NCBI GenBank assembly: GCA_001600635.1
Contig: BCKL01000027.1
Coordinates: 273,289 to 337,288 of the forward strand
Origin: Leucosporidium creatinivorum
Lineage: Eukaryota; Basidiomycota; Microbotryomycetes; Leucosporidiales; Leucosporidiaceae
Reading direction: 5' to 3'
Length of the DNA: 64,000 nucleotides
Part shown: one piece after another, positions 43,903 through 55,002 of the stretch
Numbering within the stretch: position 1 is the first letter of the stretch
How the letters are laid out: each line of letters starts with the position of its first letter
Translations under genes and position numbers: made by a program
The notes under the pieces: model-generated
The model's input: the letters and a program-made list of their open reading frames with translations, nothing else
What the model was told of the DNA's origin: nothing
Databases searched by the model: none

Positions 43903-44449
43903 CCTACGACTCGTACCGCTGCATAGTGAACCTCGGCGATGCTCAGTGACGAAAAGCTCGGGCTCGAGCGTCTGACTCTGAGAAGGAAGAGGAGAGACGC
44001 GAGCAGATACAGTGACTTCGAGCGCTCTCTTACAGAGCTACAGCGAGGCTCACTCTTCGCTGTTGCTGGTGCAAAGCGGCGTTGTCGCCGGAAGAGGCTT
44101 ACGCCGAGCGAAAAGGGATTCGGGCCCTTTGCTCACCTCCAAGAGCACCAAGAGGCGACTTATATCACTACGTGCTGTATCGCTTCAATCTGCACCTTGC
44201 TGCCCCCGTCTGCACAAGTCCGGATCCCTTGTCTTCGCCGTCCTTTCTCTCCTCTCTTCGCTTCTCGCTACAACCTCGTCTTTTCTCGTCGCCAGCTTTT
44301 CTCGACACTACTAGCACAGGCTCAACAGCTACAGCACCGGCCACAACTCCACCAGCTCACGCCCACGCCTCGGTCTCGCTGCCGTCAAGCCCGAAGCGAC
44401 ATAAGCAGCGACCTCTCGGGCTTTCTGAGCTCTCTGCAAGCTACCAGGA
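43903..44449. other. Intergenic, promoter region of the transcription factor gene
   Basis: About 550 bases between two plus-strand genes. No supported gene, repeat or RNA seen. Confidence 0.4.
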
Positions 44450-47400
44450 ATGGACCACCTCGGAGGACCGCATCTGCTGATGGAGTTTGCTCGTGCGGGA
44501 GTGTCCAACCAAGCCTCGCCCGTCGCTGGCTCGTCGACGATGCATTCGTCGCATCATTCGACGCCGGACGGAGCGAGCAGGAAACGGGCCCGAGACGACG
44601 GGAGCAGCGGCGAAGATGGAGAGGGAGAGGAGGATCAGGATATGAAGCCCATGGGAGGAGCCGGAGACCAGCAGGGCGGAGGAGGGCAGATGCAAAGAAG
44701 CTGTGAGGAATGCAAGGTGAGTCTTAGCTAGCCGAGCTAACAGCGTGAGATGTAGCTGACCATCCTACTCCCCTTCTAATGCATTTGCTCCCTTTTGAGC
44801 AGAGGAGGAAGGTTAAAGTGAGGAGCCCAGCTTTCGCTCGAGCGCTCGCAAGCTGAAGCTGACCTTTCGCTGCTGCACAGTGCGATCGTCTCGTCCCGTG
44901 CGGCAACTGTAGGAGACGTGGAACCAGCGCTTCTTGCAGTGCGGAAAGCACCAAGCCTCGCCCACCGCGCCGAACCAACTACGCGCTCGCTTCGGACGTC
45001 GACCGACTCACCCAGCGACTGGTCGAGGTCGAGAAGATGCTCAAGATTCGACCAAACCCTTCGTCCAACACTCCAGCATCGGCCACGACTACACCACACT
45101 CGCACCTCCAGCAACAGCACCCCAATCCTCACCTGCCTCGCCGCGCTCCTTCGGACCTCTCCCACTCCAACCCCGCTACTCCCTCTGTCCTCCAGCAACC
45201 TCACCGCGACTCTCCCGCCGCCATTGGAAGCGTAGAGCACGAAGTCGACGAGCTCGACTCGGACCCGGATGTCAGCAACCTCGAGCGAGCAGCCACGACC
45301 CTCGAAGCAGCGGCCTACGACTCTCGCGGCGCCGCCAACCACCGCGCTGTCGATTCACTCCCCTTCTTCGACAACCTCACCTCCTACAACCAAGTCGGCG
45401 CATCCGTCCTGCGCTTGACGCGCAACGGCGGCGGTCCCGAGGAGCTGGAGCTCACTTCGGCCTACACCAGCATCCTCGCGCCGCCGATCGAAAGCTGGTG
45501 GAGCTGTGCCGCTGAGATGGGACTCGACCTGCTGTATACCAAGGAGGAGGATATCGCTTTGGCGAGAGGACGAGCTTTGGCCGAGGTCCTGAAGCTGCTG
45601 CCGAGAAAGGAGGACTCGTTTGCCCTCGTCAAGAGGTACTTCGCCGACAGTCCGTCGTGGATGCTCAACTCGACTCATGCAGTCTTCTTCTATCCTGGTG
45701 AGTCTTCCTATCTCCCTTGACATCTTGAACCTAGCTGATGCCCTCTCGCAGAGCACGAGCGACTTTGGGAGATGGTCGAGCAAGGCCGATCGCTCGAGGT
45801 CGATTGCCTCTGGCTCAGCGTCCTCTTCATGGTCTACGCCCTTGCATGCGGAGGAGGCTTTCGCGACGAGCAGCCCGTCTCCGAGTCGTACACTGGACCT
45901 CATTCGTCCGTCTTCTACGGCGCTGCTCGTCGGCTTCTCCACCTCGGCGACTGGAGTGGTGCGCCGAGAGTCAGGACTATCCAAACTGTCGTGCTCATGT
46001 GCCAGGTCAGTCGAGCTCTCTCTCTCATTTTAAGTCACTCGCTGATGCCCTTTTACAAACAGTGGGTGCAAACGGCTTCCTTCGGCGGCGAGGCCGGTCG
46101 CCTTCTCACCTGGCTCGCTGGCGCTGTCCGCGTCGCTCAAGCTCTCGGCCTGCACCAACTTGGCGAGGATCCCGAGATCATGCCACCGGACGACCGTGCT
46201 TGGCCGCCGGGGAAGAACGCTCGCAAAAGGCAGATGGCGCTGAGGCGTAAGTCGCCGAAGCAAGCCTTCGTCCGCGCAGCTGACTGACCTTCACCGCCTG
46301 CAGTCTTCTCGAGTCTGAGGCTTGTCGACTAGTATGTGCTATCGTCGACTTCTCTCGCACACTCTCCTAATCTCTGCTCGTCTACAGCTCAACATCGAGT
46401 CGCTACCGAGCCTACGTGAGCCCTTAGCGTTCTACAGCTTATCGCCGAGCTCACTTCGTCACCCCCTACTACAGCTCCTCAACCCCAACCACATCACTAC
46501 TGCTCCCATCGACAACATCGACCTCCCCGCCGCCTCCCCGACCGACTGGCAACTTCAACCGCTCTCCCGCGATGTCATCACCGACGCCTCGTTCGAGTTC
46601 GCCAAATGGAGGATGATCGAAGCTGCTCTTGAGATCTTCGAGACGTTGACCAACAAGTCGACCTTCTCCTACGACCAAATCCTCCGCCTCGACGCCCACT
46701 ACCGAAAAGTCCTCGCTGAGCTTCCTTCGGTCTGGCAGCCTGTACCGCCAGGCGCTCCTCTCGGTACGCCCGAAATGCGTTGGAAGCGCCATGCTTGCCA
46801 GGAGGCCATCCACAACCGCCTCGCTCGTCTCCATCGCCCTTTTCTCACCAAGGGCTTCCAGGAGGGCTCGCCGTACCGCTTCTCGTCCGAGGTATGTCTT
46901 CTACTGAGCTGAATCGATGTAAGTAGAGTGCTGACGAGCTCGTGCGCGAATACAGGAGTGCGTGGCTTCCGCTCGGGTGGTCATCAGCTCGCATCATCAA
47001 ATCATGGACGTCACCAACTGCATCTGGTTTAGCTACAGTCATGCTCTGAGTGAGTTGAAGCTGAAGCTCTCTCGAAGAGCTGTTCCCGTCTACCGGGCGA
47101 GCTTTCGCTGACCGCTCTCCCTTCGCAGCTGCTGCTCTCATCCTCTTCGCCGACCTCTTCAAGTGAGTCGTCACTTCTCTGCGATCCCTTTCACGGCGCC
47201 GTCCGAAAAATCGTCTTCTCCTGCAGCTGCTGACCCCCTTCTCGCATCTAGCGCCATCGACACCGGCTTACCCGCCGCCGAGCTCGACAAGCGCAGGTGC
47301 GCTGCTCTCTGGTTCTTTTCTACCACATGGAGAAAGTCGAGCTGACCTGTCGCACTCGCAGTGAATTCCTCGTGCTCGCTTCGGTCATCTTCTCCCGTCA

Positions 47401-48150
47401 TCACGAGATCGAGTCGTCTATTCTTCGAGGCGTTGCTCAGCAGGGAGCGAAGGTCATCTCGTGAGTCTCCTCGCACGTCCTTAGGGTCCAGCTCGCTAAT
47501 ATTGCCGATGCGCTTCAGTGGGCTCTTCATGGCGGAGCAGAAGCGCCGTCACATCCGTGACAACAGCGCCGCTGGCCCCTTGCCCGAGACGTTCGCCCAG
47601 GTGAGCATCCGAGCTCGCTCGCCGGCTCTGTAAACCTCGCTGACCTTCCCTCACTCCTCTATAGATCTTGCAACAGATCACGCGCGAGCTCGACCCGAAA
47701 TCGCCGTCCCAGCCGACTTCACATCTCGAGGAGCCGCTGCAGGCGACAGCAGCAAACCGGCTCGCTCCGTTCGCCTCGGCCCAGGTCTATCCTCCCCAAA
47801 ACCACCGGGCTCCACCCGCCCAAGCCTCATCACTCTACCCTCCCTCTTCTTCCGCTCCTTACCCCGGCCCCGTCGCCCCTTCTTCGCACCAGCAGCAGCA
47901 ACAACAGCCTTCGCAGTCCTTCCAGAGCTACGACCCGACTCTCGCGCCGTTCGGAGCGGCTCCACCTCAGCAGGGAGTCAACGGCGGTGGCTACTACCCT
48001 GGTACCTACGACCCTGCATATACGGAGGGCATGTTTGACTGGAGCTGGTTGGATGTGGGAGGCGATGGATCGCTGTTGGCGGGAGCGGGGATTGATGGAG
48101 GCGCTATGGCGGGTGTTTCGCAGTTCGACGAGGTGCTCAGCGGTTGGTGA
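44450..48150 (+). CDS. Zn2Cys6 fungal transcription factor (949 aa)
   Basis: Fourteen exons: 44450-44716, 44803-44817, 44881-45697, 45752-46005, 46063-46246, 46304-46331, 46388-46415, 46475-46891, 46956-47049, 47129-47162, 47252-47296, 47362-47460, 47519-47600 and 47665-48150. The binuclear zinc cluster is SCEECKRRKVKCDRLVPCGN then CRRRG, and it is assembled from three exons, the middle one only 15 nt (RRKVK). The fungal-specific middle homology region follows, with SASFGGEAG-like ASFGGEAGRLLTW, AQALGLHQLGEDPE and YSTSSRYRAYLLNP. The C-terminus is rich in Gln and Pro. It should bind DNA with CGG half-sites in the nucleus; targets are unknown. A 2-oxoglutarate oxygenase gene lies convergent 152 bp away. 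Confidence 0.92.
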
Positions 48151-48302
48151 GCGGTGTGGACGAGGTGTCGTAGCTGTAGATATGCGCAAGACGGACAGGA
48201 CTTTTCGCAGATCATACTCGGCTTGGGAAGCTCCGCTGCTGGGTGTGGCCTTTAGCGGCGGTAGCGCTGATATGTACAAGCTCTCGGTTCCATCTCGCGC
48301 TA

Positions 48303-49702
48303 TCAATAAGCAGCAGCAGCCTTCATCCGCTCCAAGAAGAACTGCTCCGAGGTCAGCGCGCCCGGAGTCTCGGCGACCGAGCCATCTGCGCCGACCGGAT
48401 TGAGTACGACTTCTAGCCTCGGTTGACTGAAGAAGGCGATGGATCGGCGACCAGGGAATCCGCTCGACTCGGATGTGGAGGGGAAGACGACACGGTGGAG
48501 GGTGGCTTTGTCTGATGGTGAGTAGTGAGAGGGGGGCAGATTCGAGGGCAAGGGTTAGCTTGTTCTAGTCGTCGCAGCGGATGCAACGCGACGCACAGAG
48601 ACCATTCGTCCATGTCTCGAGCGCCAAACCGACGTTAATGAGGACCGAGCCGGCAATGACAGGCGCAGCGACCCATCGACCTGTCGCCGAGCAAGCGCCG
48701 AGAAGCGTTAGCTGCAGTCATTCCTCTTAGTCGAGCTTGAGCAAGTCATCAGCGTACCTCTACTCAAATCAGTGTCCTTGGTGAGCACATAAGGCTTGTC
48801 GGACTGAGCTGCGACGACGTCGGCGTCGGGGAGGAAGACCTCGAGGCCCGGCGTGCCATTTTCCTCCTGCAGAGCGAGGCAGGAGTCAGCTGTAGCTTCG
48901 ACGCCTCCTTCCTCGATGTCCTCCACTTACTTGAAAGAGTAGCGTGATCGTGCCCCAGTCCTGGCGAGGTTGAGACGTCAGCGAGGTGAACGCCGAGCGC
49001 CGAGTGAAATGCGAAAGCTGACCTTGTGCGCTCCAGCACGAGACCCTTCAGCCGACGCTGACCCACTCTCATCTGAAGCAATAGGTGGGTAGTTGATGAA
49101 TGAGATCGAGTTATTACCGATGAAGTGAGCGTCGGCGAAGAACTTGACGGGGAGCTGGAGGACGACCGCCGAAATCAGCTCCGCTTCTGCAACTGAAGTC
49201 CTCGACTCACCTTCATCGCAATGCTCATTTTGTCCAACAACTCGCAGAAGGCTGCATGGCACGTCTCCTTGAACCGCTGCACCTCCTCCCTCCTCCTCTC
49301 CAGCGCCGGCGGAAGCGGCTGATCCGTCTCCTCGAGCTCAATGCCGTGATGGCCGTAAACGAACGCTTCCTTGCTGTCTGCTCCTCCTCCCTTTTCTCCT
49401 AGAGACATGTCCTTGAATCGCTGATGCCCATTGCGAGTGGTAAAGTCATGCGGGCAGGCAAGCCGCTCGGCGACGGGCGAGTCGTAAAGCTCCTTGTGCT
49501 GTACTGAGGGTCAGCCGTGCTCCGAACATCAAAAGAGAGCACGCACAATACTGAGTGCATTCGCGATCGTCTCCTTGTCCAATCCCGGCAAGCCAACAAC
49601 GTGCAAGAAGCCGACCGATGAGAGCGCGTTGAGAATCTGCTTGGCGAGCTGCCCAGAGGTCTGAGGAGTGCTGAAGTCGATCAGAGGGATTGGCGAGTCC
49701 AT
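48303..49702 (-). CDS. 2-oxoglutarate/Fe(II) oxygenase, isopenicillin-N-synthase-like (333 aa)
   Basis: Seven exons on the minus strand: 49702-49547, 49498-49211, 49154-49023, 48960-48931, 48866-48758, 48680-48603 and 48511-48303. The N-terminal DIOX_N part begins IPLIDFSTP and has LHVVGLPGLD. Iron ligands are visible as H-x-D in GAHKDWGTITLLFQ (split between exons 3 and 4) and the distal His in ATLHRVV. The 2-oxoglutarate-binding Arg/Ser pair is in GRRSIAFF. GSVLINVGLALETWTNG is the usual link between them. The family oxidises small molecules in the cytosol; substrate unknown. The intron after WTNG has an unusual donor (GTCTCT), but splicing it restores WTNG-DKATLHR in phase. Confidence 0.9.
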
Positions 49703-49907
49703 AGTGAGGTTGCGAAGGTGTAAAGCGAGGAAGCAAGGAGCAGATCGCCTCGCCTCGTTCTCGTTATCACTCGGCCTTGCCTCGGCCGAGTCGTTCTGGT
49801 ACTCATTCGGTTGCACAAAAGGGGGGCGGGGATCTCGAACGAAAGAAGAGCTACACGAAAACGAAACAAAGCGACACACACAAGCAATGGGGGAGCCCTA
49901 CAGTCCC

Positions 49908-51063
49908 TCAGTCCGAGTCCTCGTCGGCGGCCTTCTTCTTGCTCGCACCCTTCTTCTTGCTCGCAGCGGGGAGGAGCTCGGGGTGGAGGTTGGGGAGGAC
50001 TCCACCTTGCGAGATCTGTTGCAGGACGAGAGGTTCAGCTCTGAGCGTAGAGGCGAGGGAGGACGAGAGAGACGAACCGTAGCGTGCGCGAGCAACTTGT
50101 TGAGCTCCTCGTCGTTCTGCTCGGCCGAGTGAGATCAGCTCGACTCGAAAGGCTGTAAGCTGCCGCTACTGACGCGGATGGCGAGCTGAAGGTGACGAGG
50201 GATGATACGAGACTTCTTGCTGTCGCTGAGGGCGCGAGAGGGTCAGCTTCGGCTTCGGCGCCGAGCGGTCTGCCTCTTTCGACTCACCGAGCAGCGTTAC
50301 CAGCGAGCTCGAGTATCTCGGCAGTGAGGTACTCCAGGACGGCCGACATGTAGACCTGCAAGACTAGAGGTCAGCTCGTATCATCGTGGCGAAGAGACGG
50401 CGAGATCTTACGGCGGCGCCTGCGATTCCGAAGGTCAAATTCGGTCAGTATAAGAGCGTACAGGATCTCGTCGAGTGGGAGGATGTAGTACATACCAGAT
50501 CCGATGCGGTTGGCATAGTGTCCCTTCTTCAAGTACCTCCTGATTCGAGCGACTGGGAATGTTAAGCCAGCTTTGGCTACGACGGCAAAGAAGGGCCGAA
50601 TTGGACCGGAATTGTCAGTTTCATTCCCTAGAACGACAATCAGGTGCTCTCGGAATGTTGGTCTAGACGCCTACATCGCGCGCGAGGCTGGTACGAGCTC
50701 GCTTCGGTACAAAAGGTGCAGCGCGAAGGCCCCTCAACGCCGAGGTCAGCTGCCGTCCGCCCTGGGACTTTCTGCCACACCCTAAGCTCTACCACAGTCG
50801 GACACCCTCGTCTGCACATCTGTAGTACATTTACAGACCGCCTGCGAGCCATCAGCTCGACTGAAGTGGCGTCGTCACCGCTTTTGAGCTTTTGAAGCAG
50901 TGCTCAACCCTCTTGCTGGACGCTTCTTCGTGTCCCCTTGTCCCTAACGAGCAGCAGAAACGAGAGAGCGATCCTGCTACTCACTAGACATGCTCATTCC
51001 GCTCCCTCCCTCGCCCTTGGCCTTGCCCTTGCCTCCCGAGACCTTGCCAGCGCTAGTCGACAT
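49908..51063 (-). CDS. Histone H2A, divergent form (144 aa)
   Basis: Seven exons on the minus strand: 51063-50985, 50576-50496, 50419-50412, 50355-50288, 50225-50174, 50116-50078 and 50015-49908. The histone fold reads [20 protein letters not shown], then [37 protein letters not shown] and [21 protein letters not shown]2A pairs with H2B in the nucleosome. Several positions differ from usual fungal H2[15 protein letters not shown] where PVGRVHRLLRKGNY is typical, [13 protein letters not shown] for VYLAAVLEYLAAE, and NLHPELLP. The tail ends [10 protein letters not shown] and lacks the SQ motif. It is not H2A.Z, which has LKVKRITPRH. Exon 3 is only 8 nt, and intron 1 is 408 nt. Confidence 0.92.
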
Positions 51064-51687
51064 GATGCTGTGTCGTGTGAGGGGGTTTTTGAGGAGGTGG
51101 TGAGGTGTAAGCGAGTACTGCTGTGCTGTACTGTGTCGAGTCGATTCGAGCTGCTCAAGTCGAGTCGAGTCGAGAGCGAGTGTGTGGCAGGAAGGCAAGA
51201 GGCGTCAGGTCGTTTTTCGAGCGGGAGGACGGTCGACTCGGAGGGTCGAGCGTCCGAGCTCCTCTCCGACTGAAACTGAAAACTGATGGAATCGACTGCA
51301 GTTCACTCAGAGCCCGAGATACATCTTGATATGACCTCCAGCTGGAAGGACGCTGTAGGACACGCGTTATTCGGGCAGCTAGCTCGACAAGAGCGCCGAA
51401 GGCTTAAGGGCGCTGTTGCGGTACAATAGACAGGCTTTGACGCGCCCTGACAGTCCGAGGGCGCGTAAAGCTATCTCACTGCCCCCTCGGAGCTGTCCCG
51501 AAGCCTGCACCAAGCCCCAGCGGCGAAAGCAGCCGTTCCTTCCTCTGCGCCGAGCTCGTCTTCTCATCTCGGCTGCGTTCTACCTCCCAAGCTGACTCTC
51601 TGTAGCGTACCAAACACGTCTATTACCTTCATACATACTCTACGATCGCAACCCTCCTCTCTGTATCCTCGAGCAGCCCTTCGCTGG
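51064..51687. other. Intergenic with a GTCGA simple repeat
   Basis: About 620 bases: promoter and 5' leader of the histone gene and 3' flank of the FAD enzyme gene. At 51134-51180, GTCGA pentamers recur in an imperfect run close to the histone start. Nothing else is supported. Confidence 0.5.
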
Positions 51688-53661
51688 CTACCACCCCACT
51701 CCCCTCCAAACCGCTTCCTCACTCTCCACCACGCCCCTCACCGCCTCCCTCGCCGAGCTCACACATCCTTCCAGCAGCGGTATTCCCTCGGCACACCAAC
51801 TTCCACAGAACCAGACCCCCTTCTCCAGATTCTGCAAGCCACCTTGCTTCGGCTCGGCAGAGGAGGAGAGAAGGAAGCCGGGAAGGACGGAGCGAGAGGA
51901 GGAGGTGATGTAGGCTCGTTCGTACCATGTTGAGGAGAGGATGTGGGATGGTGAGATGGGGAGGAGGGGGTTGGTTGTTTGCAGGAGGAGGAGCGGGGTG
52001 CTCGAGGAGGAAGAAGAAGGAGAGGCGAGCCGAGGATGCGTACGCGAGATGATGTGCGTCGCTTGAATCGAATGCACCGGCATCGTGCGTTCCGATCCTT
52101 GGTCCAGAGCATCGAGCTTGGCTTCGAGGGGAGAGGAGGTAGGGGCGAAGGAAGCGAGGTTGAGGTCCCGCCGGTCGAGAGGATTGGGAGGGAGCATGGA
52201 CTCGTCGGTGTGGTTGACGACGAGTGTGGGGATGTAGGAGAAGGTGTTGAGGGCTTTGAGGAGGGTCTCCCGCGCAGAAGAGGAGGGGAGGAAGGAGAGG
52301 AGCGAGGCGGCTTGGTTCGCTTGGGTTGCGAAGATGAGGTGGTCGAATGGTGCTGGTTGAGGTGCAGAAGAGTCCGATAGGGTGAGCGTGATCTGAGAGC
52401 GCCCGGCCGGGGATTTGGTGCGTGCGATGGAGGTAATGGTCGACGAGAGATGGATCGCCGAAGATGGAATCGGAGCGCTCAGCCGCTGGACGACCTGTCG
52501 GACCCCGACTTCGGCGACGTAGTGGCTTGATCCGAAAGTAGAGACGATGTAGTCTGTTTTGATCAAAACGCGTCAGCTTCAGCCCAATCGCAAGCCAATG
52601 GAATTGGGACAGAAGCGTACCGAGACACTCGGCGATCGGCATTGACCTGGCCTCCTTCCTCCCGACAGTGCTGACCGCTGCATACAGTGGTACAAGCACC
52701 TCATCCTGCATCCCTTTCCATACCCAGTGTCTCCTGCACCACTTCTCGAGCGACTCGTCGGCTACGCTGCTCAAGCCGAGCAGGTCCGCTATCCGCCTTG
52801 CCCAGTTCGGCTCGGCTCTTCTCGATGCAGAGGGGCGGAGAAGACCAGCCGAGTCGTAGAAGAAGGCGAGGAGGAGAAGGTGGATGTAGCTGAGTGAGAG
52901 GAGAGCGAGGTGGAAGAGGTAGGCGAGGCGAGTGAACATGGAAGCCGAAGCGACGGGTGAGGGGAAGGCAAGGGGAGGGAATTTGAGGCCATTTGATCCT
53001 TCGTAGAGGTAACAAGAGGTCTGTTCTGGTCGTAATGGCGGTTCGGTGATGTCCGGTGGTGGTGAAGAAGGTGCAGCGTCGGAGTACGGAGGCGGAGGAG
53101 GCGAAGTGGGTCTCGGAGGAAGGCGAGCGAGGCGGGAGAAGGAGTAGGAAAAGTCGGATCGGCGGAGAGCAATGTCTAGATGCTTGTACAGGCAATGCAC
53201 GTTGCTGTGGGAGCCTGCGAGAAGACGAGCGAAGGTTCAGCAGGTGACCTCCGGCGCTGGCGACAGGGAGGAGCAGCAGGGTATTGCTCACCTCCGTTGA
53301 TAGACCGCATAGGTGTATCCAGTCGGAACGAATATCCCTCTGCTTCTACGGAGATGGAGCTGCTGTCCATGCCCAAGGTAGCGCTCTGACGGCGAGTTGC
53401 TCGAGGTCAGCGCCCGGCGTCAATTTGAAGATGCGCGTGAGCTCACCTTTTCGAAGAGCTCGACGTGGAAATGTAGTAGAGTACCATCCTTGGAGTACAG
53501 CTGTAGCGTTTGGAGCAGGTAGCCGGTGACGAGGCCAGCGAGACTGGGAAAAGCAGGACGCGCCTGGGTGAGCTGCTGCTGTGGGGAGGGGGTTGAAAGC
53601 GCTGCGAAGCTGTAGCTTACCCTGTACCGACTACCGCTACTCGTACCGTCTCCTTTGACAT
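51688..53661 (-). CDS. FAD-dependent amine-oxidase-like protein (563 aa)
   Basis: Five exons on the minus strand: 53661-53621, 53543-53447, 53385-53292, 53214-52621 and 52553-51688. The N-terminus is a Rossmann FAD fold assembled across intron 1: VRVAVVGTGLAGLVTGYLL, then HVELFEK. TPMRSINGGSHSNVHCLY is the usual second block. A hydrophobic stretch near residues 155-185 (LAYLFHLALLSLSYIHLLLL) suggests a membrane segment. Later blocks are YIVSTFGSSHYVAEVGVRQV, FDHLIFATQANQAASLL and the FAD-closing GVWFCGSWCAEGIPLLEGCV. The family includes amine oxidases, desaturases and uncharacterised oxidoreductases; the substrate is not evident. It is divergent from COQ9 across 178 bp. Confidence 0.88.
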
Positions 53662-53839
53662 CTTTAGAAAGGTCCAGCCAGCAGCGAGCGCCGAGAAAGC
53701 AGAGACAAGCGAGACGGAGGAAACAGAGAGTCGAACCACTCGCCAAGTCGAAGGTCGAAGGCCGACGACCGAGAAAGGCTGAGAAGGGCCTGCCTCCGAC
53801 CAGATTTTCGTTCAGACTCAGCTACAACTCGCAAAAACG
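53662..53839. promoter_or_regulatory. Divergent promoter, FAD enzyme gene / COQ9
   Basis: 178 bases between divergent starts. Shared regulation of the oxidoreductase and the ubiquinone gene is possible but not shown by any motif I can name. Confidence 0.5.
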
Positions 53840-54765
53840 ATGGCAGCTTCTGTACCTCAACAGCTCCTACGCCTCGCCCTGCCTCTGATCCCCAAATCAG
53901 GCTTCACCGCGCACGCGCTTCAAATCGCCTCTCTCTCGCTCCCAGCCCCTCACACGCCGCCAGCACCAGGCTACACTACTCAAACCCTCAACGGACTGTT
54001 TCCTTCGCCTCCGCCACTGCCTGCTAGTTCGGCGCGCTCGCTTACAAGGGAGGAATTGAAGGCGGATGCTCAGGGTGCGAGTCTGGAAGGAGAGCGCGTG
54101 GGACCGGCGAGGGCGCTGGTGCAGGAGTGGTTGGAGGAGGGAAGGAGGGATATGGTTGGTAGGGTCAGAGAGGTCGGGCTGAGGGGCGAGGCAGGCGTGA
54201 GGGAGGGACTGAGGCAGCGAGTACGATACAACGAGCCGGTGCTCGGTCAATTGGTGCAGGTGAGTCGTCTCATTATCTTGATACAGATACAGGAAGCTGA
54301 CCCTTTTGCTCCTGCTCTCGGAGGCTCTCGCGCTGCTCGGCGCACCAACCACCACCGCCCTCTCTTCTCCCTCCGCTCTCCTCCCCTTCCCCTCACCTGC
54401 ACCACACCTCACCCACGTCGCTCGGATCGCACACGACCTCGCCAAAGTCTCAGGCGACGAGTCCCAGGGTGTAAGCTCCCCTTTCCGCGCTTCGGCGTTC
54501 CCTCGCTGATCTCTTCTCCTTCGCACAGGCCGACTGGTACCTCACGCGCTCTCGCCTGGGCACAATTTACGGCCTCGCCGAGCTACACCTTCTCTCCCCT
54601 TCCAACGCTCTCACCTCGGCCGAGCGCGTCGAATCGACTCTCGAACTCGTCGATACGCTGTTGGAGCGGTCTCGGTCGATGCAGAAGAGTGTGGAGGGAG
54701 CGGGTCAGTTTGCTGAGTGGGTGGGGAAGAGCTGGATGGGGATGGGGAGGAGTTTGGGGCTGTAG
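53840..54765 (+). CDS. COQ9: Ubiquinone biosynthesis protein Coq9 (267 aa)
   Basis: Three exons: 53840-54259, 54324-54470 and 54529-54765. Visible blocks are RLALPLIPKSGFTAHAL near the N-terminus, VRYNEPVLGQLVQALALLG spanning intron 1 (compare RLRM-P-I-W-ALSIL in animal Coq9), and ADWYLTRSRLGTIYGLAEL, the most conserved part of the family. Coq9 is a lipid-binding mitochondrial inner-membrane protein that works with Coq7 in the late hydroxylation step of ubiquinone synthesis. The acceptor of intron 1 is GGAG, less usual than CAG, chosen because it gives the family sequence in phase. A targeting peptide is expected; the first 20 residues are amphipathic without acidic residues. Confidence 0.9.
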
Positions 54766-55002
54766 ATGGAGCTGGGGCCGCGGATGAGTTCGCCGAATGA
54801 TCAACTCGGCTTTCGGCTCGACTCGGCTCGGCGCTGCCTTTAGCGAGCGGACATCCACTGGTCTCGGAGACTACAGCTCTGGCGTACAGCCCGTCTCCGC
54901 TCGCGCTCTCGCTTCGGCTGCTTCCTCGAGTCCAATCATTCTCATCACAGCTCTGCCCGAGCCGACAAGGCGCCTTCGGGTCTCCCTTTCCCACCATCAA
55001 GT

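Noticed and set aside
44450-54765. A secondary-metabolite cluster around the transcription factor and the 2-oxoglutarate and FAD enzymes
   Set aside because: The genes are interleaved with histone H2A and COQ9, no backbone synthase or transporter is present, and there is no shared motif.
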